From positions 5,783,344 to 5,847,343 of the forward strand of contig NC_061068.1 of NCBI RefSeq assembly GCF_021917145.1: DNA of 64,000 bases, written 5' to 3'. The stretch is from Hypomesus transpacificus (lineage: Eukaryota > Chordata > Actinopteri > Osmeriformes > Osmeridae). Below the pieces are notes generated by a model. That model ran no database searches. It saw only the letters and a list, made by a program, of their open reading frames with translations, and had not been told where the DNA came from. Made by a program: the position numbers and the translations under genes. Each line of letters opens with the position of its first letter. The first letter of the stretch is position 1. This document shows, piece by piece, positions 50,816-63,915 of the stretch.

Positions 50816-53800
50816 ATGTCTGGAGTGTGGAGCGTGCTGCTGCTGTGGAGCTGTGTCTCTCACTTTGGTCCCATTTCATCCAATGGAGCTCTGATCATCT
50901 CCCGGGATTCCATCACCACACAGGTGACTACTACCATTACCTGTCCATAATAATAATAACAACACTTTTTATGTTTCTGGTTGTGATTGTGGCTGGTATT
51001 TTGTTGACTGTTATTGTCAATAATGAAGTGAAATTTAGCTGTGCAATTTTAGTAGATTTTTTTCATAGTGTGCAATAATTTCTATACATTTTGAGTTGGC
51101 TTATGAGGTGTGCCTCAATCTGATGAATGAATGTATAAACATCAAATTCCTCTATGTTCACCCATATTTTTATGTTTTCAGGACTCTGGTGGTGGTCCAA
51201 GGCTGCTCAAGGTATTATAGGTTTTCTTTATTTACATACATAGTTTCTGCTGATCATCAGACTTCTACTTCTTTGAACATTTTATGTATTTTGAATAGTC
51301 AAATCTGTTAAATGTATGTTCTTCCTGCTCGTAGTAGATTATTAAATGTTTTTTTGAGAATATTTTGGTGCGCTCTATGAAATTGCTTCCCAACTCGATA
51401 TTAATTATCATTAACATTGGCATACAAACAGTGACAGTTCAGTGAACTCAAAATTGTTTATCCCTTTACAGAAAAGGAGTACCCGCAATGAGGGGGTAAG
51501 GCAGTACTTTGAATCATATGGGTTGTATTTAGCAATAACAGCAAATATTGGTTGTAGATAAAGTAAAATCATTCAACCTTGTACTGAATCAGCCACACTG
51601 TCCAACTAGACCCACTCACGTCATGTTGAGACTGTGAGCAAGGCTGGAGCCATTTGCCTTGGCAATTTTTTTGCATCAGTGCAATACTTTATGCAGAATA
51701 CAATACTAAACAGAATTCCTAACCCCTCACTTGGTCTCTGGAGGACAGGTGGAGGTTTATGGTGTGAAGGTGGACTGTAAGGTGACCTCTCGCTTCGCCC
51801 ACACAGTCATGACCACCAGTGCCATGAACAAGGCCAACTCTTCACAGGAAATCTTTTTCGAAGTGGACCTGCCCAAGACCGCCTTCATCACTAACTTCAG
51901 CATGTTAGTCTCCCCCCGCTTCCCTGAGTCAATCTGTGTGTGTGTGTGTTTGGTTATATGACTGTGTCGTTTGTTCTCAGGGAGATTGAAAGTCAGACCT
52001 ATGTGGGTGAGGTGAAAGAGAAGGAAAAAGCCAAGAAGCAGTATGAGAAAGCTATTTCATCAGGGCAAACTGCAGGCCTGGTCAAGTGAGTGAAGCAGGC
52101 CAATCACTAAACAATTCATTGAACTATAAGGAATCATCCATATTAAAGTTTTCTATGAAGAGTTTAGAGTAACACAGTGTTTCTCTGTTGTAGGGCATCA
52201 GGAAGAAAGATGGAGAAGTTCTCTGTATCTGTGAACATTGCATCCAACAGTAATGTCACATTCACTCTGACTTATGAGGAGATGCTTCAACGTCGTCATG
52301 GCCAGTATGAGATCTTAACCCGGGTCAAACCAAAACAGCTGGTCCACAACTTTGAGGTCTACAATCTTGCTATTCTTGTCTTATTTTATAACCAAATGCA
52401 AAAGTAGTTTCTATGTCTTTGGTTTGCTGGAAGAGGGGGTTTTCAAGCAATTAGCTTGAATCAATTAGCAACTTGCTCAACTTGAAGGTATATGAACTGA
52501 ATGGTCTGCAGATGTTCATTTATGTGTTCAACTATGTCTGTCTGTGGATGTGTTTCTTTCTGGGGCAGATTGTAGCAGATATCTATGAACCCCAGGGCAT
52601 TGCCTTCCTGGACGCCTACGGGACCTTCATCACTAATGAACTGCTCCCCCTGGTGGAGAAGACTGTTACTGACACTAAGGTAACGGTGCTGTTTCCCAAT
52701 TAACAAGCAACAACACACAACCATATACTGATCTTTAACTAGTTATTACAGTAACCAACTATTAATAAAATACAGGTCTCCAGTGTCTGTAAGGTTATCT
52801 CATGTTGTATTTCGTTGATTTTACATTGTTCTTAGAGAGTGTGTTACTCTTTCAGGCGCATGTGTCCTTTTGTCCAACAATGGAGCAACAGAGGACATGT
52901 CCAAACTGTGATGGCACGGTGATGGATGGAGATTTCATCATCAAATATGATGTAAATCGAGCTAAAAGTCTGGGAGACATTCAGGTGAGCTCTGTGGATA
53001 CTGTCTGCTGACCACATTCCAAGTGTTTCAGCTTTGAGTGAACTTACCATATATCCTAAGGAATTACTGTAACGTAATAATGTTGATGACCTATCTTTGT
53101 ACACTCTCCATGCAGATAGTGAATGGGTACTTTGTTCACTTCTTCGCTCCAATGGATTTACCCAGAGTGGCAAAAAATGTGGTGTTTGTGATCGATAGGA
53201 GTGGGTCCATGCATGGAACCAAAATGATACAGGTGAGGTTTGTTATTGACCAGTAAATCAGTGTCTGTCAAAGTGTATCATGTGGGCCTGACTTGAGGAG
53301 TTGTAAAGCTGGGACGGTTTTCCCTCGTTGATGTGAACTAACAGCTGAAAGGAAAGGATTGCCCATGTCTCTTCCTTCACCCTCTCCAACAACTGTTCAG
53401 TGATTGAAAAATAATAATCTCAAACTGATTTTTAGGTCTATATGACCAATTTCTTCTCTTCAGAATTTGTAATCTGGAATTAGTTTGATATGCAGTCATT
53501 GTGTGCATGTACATACATGTGAGTAATGTTTGTACATTTGTACTACATGCGCTTATGTTTCTTCCCATTGGCACTTATTTGCTTTTCTCAATGTATGCTT
53601 CATGTTTTTGGGGTTATGTCGTTGTTTATGATCATTGACTTATGCACTTTTGTAAAGCTCTCTCTTGGAAGTCACTTTGGATAAAAGCGTCTGCTAAATG
53701 AATAAATGTAAATGTATTGGTGAATGCGAGTGAAGAGTGAAGGGGTGTTCTGACTTATTTGTGACATATTCGGTAGACAATAGACGCACTGCAGACTATC

Positions 53801-56800
53801 CTCAGTGACCTACATGAGGAGGACTTCTTTGGCCTGGTCGTGTTTGACGACAAAATCACTACATGGAGGGATTCTTTAAGTAAGGCCACAAAGCAGAACG
53901 TGACGGACGCAAAGTTATTTGTTGCGAACATACGTGATGATGGAAGTGAGTACCAGTTTCCTGATGCAGTAATTGCACTTAATGAAGGTACCCATCTATC
54001 AACATGTCAGCTCATCATGATAACAACATCCCTGATCCTGTGTACTTCAATCCTTCCAGTGACTGACATAAACGATGCAGTGCTGAGGGCAGTGGACATG
54101 TTGGTCAAAGACAAGCAGAATAACTTGCTCCCAGATAGGAGTGTGTCCATGATAATCTTACTGACTGATGGAATGCCCAACAGAGGTGAGTTAGGATCTC
54201 CTCGCAAATTATATAAAAATAAATCTAACAGTGTTTTTTGTGTGTTTGTATATGAAATATGTTCTGCGCATATGTATGGCTGCCCAAATTTGTCTGTGTG
54301 TATGTGTGTGTTTGTGTGCAGGAGTCAGCTATGTCCCACAGATCCAGGAAAATGTAAAGAACGCTATCGCTGGGAATATGTCTCTTTTCTGTCTGGGTTT
54401 TGGGAACGACGTGGACTACTCCTTCCTGGATGTGATGGCCAGGCAGAACGAGGGAGTGGCCCGGAGGATCTACGAAGCCTCGGATGCCACTGTCCAGCTC
54501 CAAGTGTGTTCCATTGCTCTTAACACACTTTCAGAAATCTGTAGGATGTTTTGTGATACTGTGAATCCTAACTGTATGGGTAAAAGTCACGTGTTAGTTT
54601 TCAAATATTAACATTATGAACTATGTAATGATTTTAGACCTATTCAGTGTATTCAGATCAGTCTATATTAATCCTATTTTGGTGCAAATGGTCTTTGAAT
54701 ATCAGTATGTGTGTTTCTCTGTCTGTGTCTGTCAGGGTTTCTATAATGAAGTGGCAAGTCCCCTACTCTCAGCAGTGGACATGCGGTACCCTGATAACAT
54801 TGTCAACTCCCTGACCACAAACCACTTCCCCCAACTGTTCAATGGGTCTGAGATTGTCGTGGCGGGCCGACTGAATGACAATGACATTGATAATTTCCTG
54901 GTGGAAGTGTTTGCACAAGGGGTAAGTAAAAATTTGGACTTTGGTATAAATCTCCCCATAATTCCAGTTGGAAGGCTGCCAACTATTTGTATGCAATTCC
55001 ACTAGTTCCACTGCTTCTTTCTGTGTCTCTCAAGAGTGAGGACAACTTCCAGGTCCAGGGTCAGGCTAGTGCCCAAGAATGGGATGTCCTCTACCCAGAG
55101 CAGGAGTACATCTTCGGGGACTTCACAGAGCGCATGTGGGCCTACCTCACCATCCAACAGCTGCTGGAGAAGAGGTCCGTCTGTTGACCCACTAGTAGCT
55201 TTGAGATCTGGGGATGCTTTTTAATAGACCCATAGTTACAAATATGTTATAATCGGCAGGTCTTTAAAACAACTGCAACATACTGCACTGTACAGATTTG
55301 GTGTTAAACATATTTGTGTCATCATTCAGAGGAAGTGGCACTGAAGAAGAGAAAAGCAACGCCACAGCCCAGGCTCTGGAGATGTCTCTTCAGTATAGCT
55401 TTGTCACTCCCCTCACCTCCATGGTGGTCACTAAGCCTGAGACAGAGGAGGGGCCAGTAGGCCCCTCCATTGCAGACAAGCTGACTGAGGGTAAGATACC
55501 TGAAGTGGAAGTGGGAGTACTGAGCTGTACCTGATGTGTTGGAGGGGAAACGTGTTTGTACTGATAAATCTTTCCATTTCATGACAGAGGAAAGACAAAA
55601 AATACAGCAACGAGGTAAGAAACAATCCCTGAATTTGACCAAGTTCCTTGGCCAAGATGAGGACGAATCATGTTAATATCTATTAATGCGATGTCATCCC
55701 TGAAATCCCTTGGTGGTTTGATTAGGTTATCCTGCACCCAGCTTGATGAGTTATAACTCCCGCTTATCACCAACATACTTTGGTAAGTCACCCCTGCTCC
55801 AGAATCAGGGTCAATACCCAAGATCTCTTAAACGTATGGAGATGTAGATCACAATCTTGTGTCTGTGACATGTTTCTGTTATTCCTACAGTGGATGGAGA
55901 CCCCCACTTCATGATTGAGCTGCCAGAGAGGGAGGATGCGCTGTGCTTTAACATCGATGACACACCAGGGACCATCTTGAATCTGGTGAGGGACCCACAG
56001 TCAGGTGAGCTCTTGGATCGAGATGTACTCTGCCAGGAGGACATGTACTGTTCAATTGAAACTGTTAAAGTGTCTTTAACAAAACAGACTTTCTTCAACT
56101 GTTTTTGTTTGAATGTATCCTTCCCATGTTGCTTTGCAGGTCTTCTGGTTAACGGGCAGACAATTGGAGATAAGAAGGTGGCTCCAGATGGCAAAGTCAA
56201 CACCTATTTTGGGCGTTTTGGCATAGTCCACCAGGGATTAGGCCTGAGACTGGAGGTGACCACTCAGGACATCACTGTGTTTCAAGATGACAAGCAGGCC
56301 AAGCTGCTGTGGTCCGACACCGCCACTGTCAAAGGACCCACGTGAGTCTGTCTGTGGTAGCTCACATGGAGCAAGAAACAAGTTTGTGTGGGCTGTGCTA
56401 TTTATATATTTTCCTGTTTAAAAATCCTAGCAATACGATATATATATACGTGATATACAATCACAATGTAATACTTTTATATGAAGAATGAATTGAGTCA
56501 TGCTGTCTTGCTACATTCCTAGTTACACAGCTCTCTCTACTTTTCTCCTCCCCCTCATTCTTCTTGCTGTCCACCAGTGTGGACTTGCAGGTGACCAAAG
56601 ACCGCAGTCTGACAGTCACCATTAGAGATTCAGTGAAGTTTGTGGTCCTCCTTCACAAGGTGTGGAAGGGGCACCCGTATCACCAGGACTACCTGGGCTT
56701 CTACACCCTGGACGAACACCTTCTCTCTTCCAGGGTCCATGGCCTGTTAGGTACACCAAATCACAGTGCAGTACTATAGAGTACTATATACCTGTCCTCT

Positions 56801-57310
56801 AATTTGCAACAGGAGGGAGTATCAGTGCTGATCCAATTTCAAATCGCATACATTTAGAATTTTAACTTTTAGTAGGTACTCCTCTTTTGCTGCACAAAGA
56901 ACTTTTGTTCAGAATATCCAGAAAAGTATGTTGGCATGTGTGCCCCCTACAGGCCAGTTTTATCATGGGGTACAGTTTGAGGTGAGGGACCTGCGCCCAG
57001 GAGAAGTCCCAGAGAAACCAGATGCAACCATGTTGGTGAAGGGAAAGGAGCTCAATGTGACAAGGTAGGGTAGATGTAGTATACTGTATATCAGTGCATA
57101 AACATCTACTACCACACAAAGTCCCACATTCATATCCACGTCAATGCCCCTTCCCTGTCCTCTATCTACAGGGGGTGGCAGCGGGACTTCAGGAGAGATC
57201 TAAAGAAGGGTGAGAAAGTTCCCTGCTGGTTCATCCACAACAACGGAACTGGCCTCATAGATGGAGACATCTCAGACTACGTTGTGTCAGGGGTTTTCAA
57301 GGCCATTTGA
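50816..57310 (+). CDS. itih3: Inter-alpha-trypsin inhibitor heavy chain, ITIH3-like
   Basis: Twenty-two exons join to 909 residues (human ITIH3 890): 50816-50923, 51182-51211, 51472-51495, 51749-51903, 51981-52085, 52194-52356, 52569-52679, 52856-52984, 53116-53232, 53777-53945, 54060-54185, 54322-54503, 54736-54921, 55035-55174, 55330-55490, 55588-55614, 55726-55782, 55891-56004, 56140-56341, 56578-56750, 56953-57064, 57172-57310. Order: signal peptide ([18 protein letters not shown]); short propeptide ending in RLLKKR|S (residues 43-49, furin-like); VIT domain (about 55-195); VWA domain (about 293-475) with metal site Asp302-Arg-Ser304-Gly-Ser306; and the ITI heavy-chain C-terminal domain. 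Asp667-Pro668 (DGDPHF) is the conserved site where heavy chains are cleaved and ester-linked to chondroitin sulfate of bikunin, then moved to hyaluronan. Secreted, usually from liver. The sequence is closest to ITIH3 from memory; ITIH1 or a fish-specific paralogue remains possible. Confidence 0.93.
53590..53713 (+). repeat. SINE/L2-tail repeat
   Basis: Runs from 'caatgtatgcttcatgtttt' to 'cactttggataaaagcgtct' and 'gctaaatgaataaatgtaaa'. It is the reverse complement of the core of the repeat at 23036-23275. It is inserted in the intron between the two halves of the itih VWA domain. Confidence 0.8.
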
Positions 57311-57485
57311 GATTAACCAGCTCACTCTCAGTCCCAGAGGAATCAATGCAGCATCTATATACGTAGTCTACAAACAGCACATACCTTAATGAAATAATAA
57401 CTGTCCTCCATAACTATATGTTCATATACGAAAGCAAAACAAGAAGACAGAGGTCAAGTGACAATAAAATGTGCGATAAGATTAG
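57311..57485 (+). other. itih3: itih3 3' UTR with polyadenylation signal
   Basis: A short non-coding stretch follows the TGA at 57308-57310. AATAAA at 57463-57468 (gacaataaaatg) is the likely polyadenylation signal. Confidence 0.7.
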
Positions 57486-59880
57486 AGATATGTCAAAATA
57501 ATTGGTTATGGACCATAGGGGGTCTTCTTGATTGGGTTTAACCTGGAAATATTACAAATAATTTAGAGTATTTGCATTTAGTAAATCTATACCCTCCAAA
57601 ATGCAATGGTTTGGCAAGTCTTAACACAAGCCTGGTTGTGTGTGTGAGCAATTGGCACAACAAAAAATTCAATAACCAGCCACGCTGGTTACGTTAGCCA
57701 GATGGCAGGTCACTTCCTTTCACTAATAGCTTCACACAAGGCTTTAGTGTTTTGAGTGTAGCTGACTTAGTGCGTGCGAGACTTGTTCTTCCTGTACAGT
57801 AGGTTCTGCATGACTGGGACACCTCACCTTTTTGATTCAGAATCTTATCTTTATATGGATAATTATTCTCTATGAGCCTACCAACAATTAAAAACAGTAC
57901 TACCATCCGTCTGAATATGCGCTTTTGTACTTGGTATGTCTTGTTTTACATTCACCTACAGGCATAGTTTTGTCATCGAGATATTTGTGTGTTGTGTAAG
58001 TGCACATGCATGTGTATCGCTCACTTTATTTAACTGTTTGCTACAGTGTTTCCCCTACTCTGGTTAAATGGCTGTGGTGTGTGTGTGCTAAAAGAGCCGT
58101 GGCTGCAGCAATAAAACAGGTCATGTCGGAAGTTCATGAGTTGAGAGGGTTTTTCTTGAGGGGATCTTTAGAGGTATGTGTGTGTGTTTAGAGTGGGCTC
58201 TCTAATTTACTCCAGATGTCGGCATGGTGATATCAATGGTTTGAGAGGTCCTGCATCATTGTTCTCCATGATAATGAACTGAACTGTAGAAATGATCATC
58301 CAATTTCACACCAATAAGCATTAACTTCAATAATATAATATACTGCAGCCTTTGTCCTAGTTCAGTTTCTCAGGAGCAATATTGTCAAAGATGTGTGTTG
58401 CTGTTTCAGTTCCAAACCTCAGCCAACAAAGATGTGATGCATCAATATTGTCAAACAAGGTTTGACCAGAGGAGGGCAGCAGAGATCTGTGAAGAATATT
58501 GTCATGCAGATCTGTGGCCTCCAGTATTTGAACACAGATATTTTCTGACCTTACCCTTTAAGTTTTATGCCAATGAAACTGTGAATAAAACATATGAAAA
58601 CCCATTTCAACATTTAATGCCACAAAATGTCACATGAGATGTCAACTCTTGAACCAAGCCTAAGTCTGTGTAAGCTGGAGGAAGCTTTATGATGTTCTAT
58701 ATAGATTGAGGTGCAAAAAGCTAAAATGGTTTCAACAATGATCCTTGTGTATTACAGACACTTCATCAGTTTCTCACAGTTTCAGAAACTTTCCCAGTTA
58801 CTGTGGTTACTCAACTAGACAACTCTAACATTGTTTTCCATACGTTATTGTCGCTAACTTTGTTCTAACTCTTCAACCCTGGCCTCACCCCTTCCTCACC
58901 TCCCAGGTCTCACCCCCCACCCACCTTGTACTCCCCTGCTTGTTGTACCTTTGTCCCTGCTCGAATAGTTCACATTGCTGTTGCCGCTGGTGCATGATGC
59001 TGGGACTGAGCACTCTTTGTACACACGCGTGTGGGAATGGCGGAATGCAGGCCCTTGGCGTGTGGTGTGCTGTGACACGCGTGTGGCCGCTGACGCCAGC
59101 CAGCCCGCCCGTCTGTCTGACGGTGCTGCTGTTTGGATACACCTGACCGACGTTGACATCTGCTACACACCACACCAAGCGGGCACCGTGCCTAGTCCAT
59201 ATATCTCTCTTCCTTGTCTTCACCCTACAGAGCCGACCAGGGAGCCAGGGTCTAAAGGGGACCAGTAGTGAGGTGTAGTTTGACAAACCTGTAGTTTTGA
59301 ATCATCATTCTGTACTTTTAAGTGCAACATTTCGGGCACTTTGTTAGGGAAAGTTCAAAGTACTGGAACGTTGCTGAAATGAAAAGTGGTTTAAAGTGTT
59401 ATTGTTCATTGAATGAAACAGTCATTTTTCACTGAACTAAACTAAACTAAACTATAACTAAATAAATAATGAGAATTGTGACGGTATAGTGTGCAGTGTG
59501 GGACTATCCGTGCAGTGTACAGTAGTAATGTAGTACTGTACTCTGCAGTATAACTGCCACCTATCAGGCTGAGGAAGTGACAATTTTAACCTGGTGTTGA
59601 CCTTAGAAAAAGACGGCTTACCACCAAGTCAGGAACAGGCCATACGAAGAGGAGGACTTTCTCAAGTTCCTCTCTCCCTTATCCCTTCACACGGAAACAA
59701 TTAACATGACTGATAAGAGGCTGAACATATTTCTATCCCTTTATCTTGTTTGTTTGTTTGTTTTCCCCTCATGACGAAAGTCTTGTGTCTTCAATGTCAC
59801 GCCTCTTTTAAATCACTTTGACATCTGATGTGGGTGCTAGGAAAGAAAATCATGTCAGGGAGGGATTGAAAGAGGCAGAG

Positions 59881-59883
<3 letters not shown>

Positions 59884-59921
<38 letters not shown>
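59884..59921. repeat. (GA)n microsatellite
   Basis: About 38 bases of pure GA repeat in the distal intergenic region. Confidence 0.9.
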
Positions 59922-59925
<4 letters not shown>

Positions 59926-60954
59926 AGTGGGGCCTCATGTTTATCAGAATCAGGGAGTTGAATTCCAGAGACTGGGTTGATAACAGAGAAAAGAAACAAA
60001 CAACAAACATTAAAATAAAAAGAGCAAATGAAAAAAACAGTGCGCCCAGACGAACGTCAGTGCGGTGTGACAAATAGTGAAGCGCTTCTCGGTCCCCAAG
60101 GGGCTATCAGGAAAGAGCAACCCACTGGACAGCTGATACATTGTGGTTGGTGTATGTGTGTGGTGTTTTGTCTTGTCAATTTCTCTGTTTTATGCAGGTA
60201 ATCCAGTGTCTACTGAGAGAAACATGTCTTACTGTTTAGTACAGCATTGATGCTGACGTTTAATGTCTGATCCTGAATCGCATCACACCACAGACCCTAT
60301 TCTACTAAAACAACATGACCCAGATTCTTAACTAAAACTAAAGCTAACATTGTCCCACCCTTTATGAGTCGGAAAATACATGGCCCTAGAGATATGAAAC
60401 CAACAGTAGATGTTGGGGATTTCAGCCTTCTCCATCTGTTTCAGTTTTAGAATGGTTTTGATAAACTCAGCGTGACCCTTGATTGGTCTAATCTCACCCT
60501 CTTTTGCTTTGGAAGGTCAGCTGACAGAATTTAGCACCGTGATTGGACAAGAATCTTATAAGGAAGAGAAAATACCTGGTATTGTTTTTAGGGAAACAGG
60601 ATCCCTGTTAGCTGTTCAGTATGTAGTATAAACCATGGCAAAACTTCAAAATAAGTGTTTGGGACAAGAATCTTCTGTACATCTTATTCAGACATAGTTT
60701 TCCCAAGCAGGGCACGGTCAATTTATTATAGTTTGCCCTTTTAGGTATATGTGGTTGTAAATCCATGAAGTACCAATTGTGCATGTAGATTTAGCTGGCT
60801 GCAATATTCCTTCTTCCTTTTGTGGGTAAATTACTAAATACAAGATCCCGGCCTTGTAGTAAACATGGTCTTTTTGAAAATTGGAATGGGGTTACATTTT
60901 ATTGTACCATTAAGCTGACGAGATAAAGCCAAACTATAGTACATCTCATCATTA

Positions 60955-61155
60955 GGGAGTCAGGTGGCTGAGCGGTTAGGGAATCGGGCTAGTAATCTTA
61001 AGGTCGCCAGTTCGATTCCCGGCTGTGTCAAATGTCGTTGTGTCCTTGGGCAAGGCACTTCACCCTACTTGCCTCGGGGGAATGTCCCTGTACTTACTGT
61101 AAGTCGCTCTGGATAAGAGCGTCTGCTAAATGACTAAATGTAAATGTCTAAATGT
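60955..61155 (+). mobile_element. tRNA-derived SINE, copy 2
   Basis: A better-preserved copy of the element at 3908: gggagtcaggtggctgagcg, B box agttcgattcccggc, body ttgggcaaggcacttcaccc, tail ctggataagagcgtctgcta and a short repeated 'taaatgtctaaatgt'. The tail is the same word used by the L2-like repeats elsewhere in the window, as expected for a SINE that borrows LINE machinery. Confidence 0.88.
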
Positions 61156-62439
61156 CATGAGTCAAGAACTTTTCAACCCGGAACCAGTCCCTCCAGGGTG
61201 CCTGTTGATGATGTTTGGAGGGTTTAGCCTGGCTAGATTAGATCACAGGACCGCTGTGTTTGTTTGTTTTGATTTGGGAGGGGCGAAGGTCCTGAGGGAC
61301 GCCCCCTCACAACCCCAACCCCCTCAGGCCGCACAGTCCACTGGAGCCCATTGACCCCCTCCTCACCCCAAGATACCCAAAGCATTCTGGGGGAAATATA
61401 TACGAGAGTGCCATAGCTTACAGTCTTCTAGACCAAATCACAACCAGACCCTTCATTCTGGAGTAGCCACCCAGGGAGGATGCCTCTAACTCTCTAAACC
61501 CCCAGAAGAAGCTCATCCCAGTGGGGTGATTTCCCTTTCATCTGCCTGTGGGTCACAGCCAGCAGACACTCTTGGTGTTGGAAGTTCTCATTGCTAGGTG
61601 GAGAACATGGCTGTGACATCCTCGGCATTGTGACATGTCATACAGGAAACTTATGAGAACAAATTTGTATATCTTACTCATTTGTAAAAGAAAAAATTGA
61701 GATGTAGAGTTTTTTATTCTTGGTGATCTTTAATTATCGGTGTATAACCTCCAAATCAGGGTAGAGAATCGTGTCATACCCTCTGTTTTCACAACTTTCC
61801 ATACATCCGCTTTTCTATCCATTGTCCATCTTTCCATCTCTCCACCTCTATGCTTGCACTCACAGCACAGGCCCTCTCAATCCCCACCTCCCCCTGCCCT
61901 ATTGGCTGACCTCTGCTTCATCTCCCACAAGCCTTCAGGCTAAGCAGCCTGGCACCAGACAGTTATTCAACCCCTCAGGCCCCCTCACAACAACAGGTCA
62001 GAAAGGGAGAGGAAGGACAGAGGGTCGAGACAGTAAAGGAGAGTGAGAGCTAAAAGACAGAAGAACATATTCAAGTATAGTTATTATATTATCACCCTCC
62101 CTATCATTTATCAAATAACACTTTACATTTTTGGATAACTAGAATGTTTTCTGATGTAAAGAGTTTACGTTTGTATTACTCCATTATGTGAACTGTTTTG
62201 AAACTCACGGCCATTGTGAAATTCTTTCTAAAGTCAATTATTTTGTGGACTTGCACAAAAACAAGAACAATTCATTTGTAAAGTTTAAGAATTTTGTTTA
62301 ACTATTTTTTCCCCCATTGTTATTATAATTTCTTCTTTTAACCCAGCTTTTAAACTTAACATTGGAATTTTATATTCAAGCAATTAATTTGTTTTTATTA
62401 CGTTTAATTTAGTTATAATCCCATGAAACAGGAAATAAA

Positions 62440-62720
62440 GGCAGAGGAAGCTGTGATTGGATTAAAAGTCGTCTTTGTAAACATTGTGACCCGTGTCTTT
62501 GACGCCCCTCCTTTTCTCCCTTTAAAGGAAGTCTCTTCATGACAGGAGCGCAGAGAGATGAAGGCCTCTTTAAAAGAGGACACGAGTTGGCCAGGCTGGC
62601 TTTGGAGTCTTTGTGAGGCACGTAGGCCTGTGTTTACACTCGGTTTTGTTCTTTTAAATCCTGCTGGGTTTGTGTTTGTCTTTGAGCTCTGCTTTGAGCG
62701 ATTAGTGAATACGGTTGAAC
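62440..62720. promoter_or_regulatory. Candidate regulatory element (FOX/homeodomain motifs)
   Basis: Contains gattggattaaaag (homeodomain/OTX-like GGATTA), tgtaaaca (FOX), acattgtg (SOX-like), a palindromic ctttaaag and tgtttac (FOX, opposite strand), in a complex stretch between AT-rich simple regions. Only composition and motif density support this. Confidence 0.25.
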
Positions 62721-63679
62721 CGCTGAATGAAGACGTTATTCTACTGTAGCTTCTTACACAAGATTGGAGTATTCCTCCTGCATATCAATGAATAAGACAG
62801 TTCTATGTTTGCAGAATTTGTTCATGATGGGACATTATTTGGCTGTACTGTGGGCTGGAGGTTGGCTGTACTGTGAGGCAAATAGAGAGCACTGTGCTCG
62901 TCTGGTGATGTCGGTAAAACTTGCCACCAGAGATGGACGGTATCAGAGGAGGCATCAATGGAAATCTGAGTTGTGCCATTAGACAGCATGAAGAGCAGGA
63001 TCATGGAGAGAGATGGAGAGAAAGAGGGGGAGAGCGAAGTCGAGAGAGAGAGGAAAAGAGAGAGAGAGTAAGGTTGAGGACACAGAACGGATTGTTCTGA
63101 AACAGACTGACGGACCTTTTAGCCTTATCTCCACGAGCTACTCTTACAAAAAACGAAAGAGAGAAGAAGAAAAAAAAGCCCTGCTCTTTCTCTTCATCCC
63201 ATTTCCCTTTCTCTCATTTCTACCGTCTTCCTGTCTCTACCGTGCCTTATTTGTTCTTCTTCTTTTGTTCATCTCTCTTGACTCACCACAACTAAAATAC
63301 TCTTAACCCATGCACTGCCTCCATCCCGTTCCTCCAATATCTCACATGGATGTTCTACTATTACAGCATCTAGTAGCCTATCTCTCTTCTACTGAGGTTT
63401 TGGTATTGTTCACTGCCTGCTTCTTTAGAGCAGTTGGTTCCATCAGGCTTGGGAGTGGTTTCACATGTTCAGGATCCTCTATACAACGAGTGTTTAGTAC
63501 AGGCCCTTCTGTACATGTTCGAAGCCCCAGGCAATGATAGCTTTTTTAGTCTCTTACGCAAATGCCATAGCGTGGCCACGCCTTTATTTGCATGTGTTTA
63601 CATATGCCAGTCCCTGCAGATTCAGATTTTCTGCGTGTCAAAGTGATGTGGCGCAGCACAGGGGTGTGGGGCTGCACAG

Positions 63680-63915
63680 GCGTGCGGCGGTGTTGTGCTG
63701 TGATGACAGGGTGAGGCGGCCCTCTCCTCCCTCTATGACAGAATGAAACGGATGGATAATTAGATATCAAAGGGTGGCAGGCAGGGTGTGGCGAGGCACG
63801 CGAGCCCCTCCGATGCTAAAGCACTTATTAATGAGATAGGCCTTATCTGCTCTCCTCCCAGGAATTCTGCCTTTGATCGGCCTGACTCTGGACTTAATAC
63901 ATTTTTGATTGATAG
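63680..63915. promoter_or_regulatory. Candidate conserved regulatory element (homeodomain, GATA and TCF/LEF motifs)
   Basis: Dense transcription-factor words: TAATTA with atcaaagg (TCF/LEF-like, 63760-63775), ttattaatgag (homeodomain), a near-palindrome gagataggccttatctg holding two GATA sites, cctttgatc (second TCF/LEF-like) and ttgattgatagg (PBX/HOX-like). Flanking DNA is much simpler in composition. Function and conservation are inferred only. Confidence 0.35.

Noticed and set aside
58395-58637. 80-codon frame (contains MHQYCQTRFDQRRAAEICEEYC)
   Set aside because: It looks protein-like at first, but it has no partner exons, no known family and no promoter. It could be a decayed exon or chance; a protein search would decide.
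61130-61354. Frame starting in the SINE tail near 61.1 kb
   Set aside because: It begins inside a repeat, ends in a Pro/Gln-rich low-complexity run and has no splice context.
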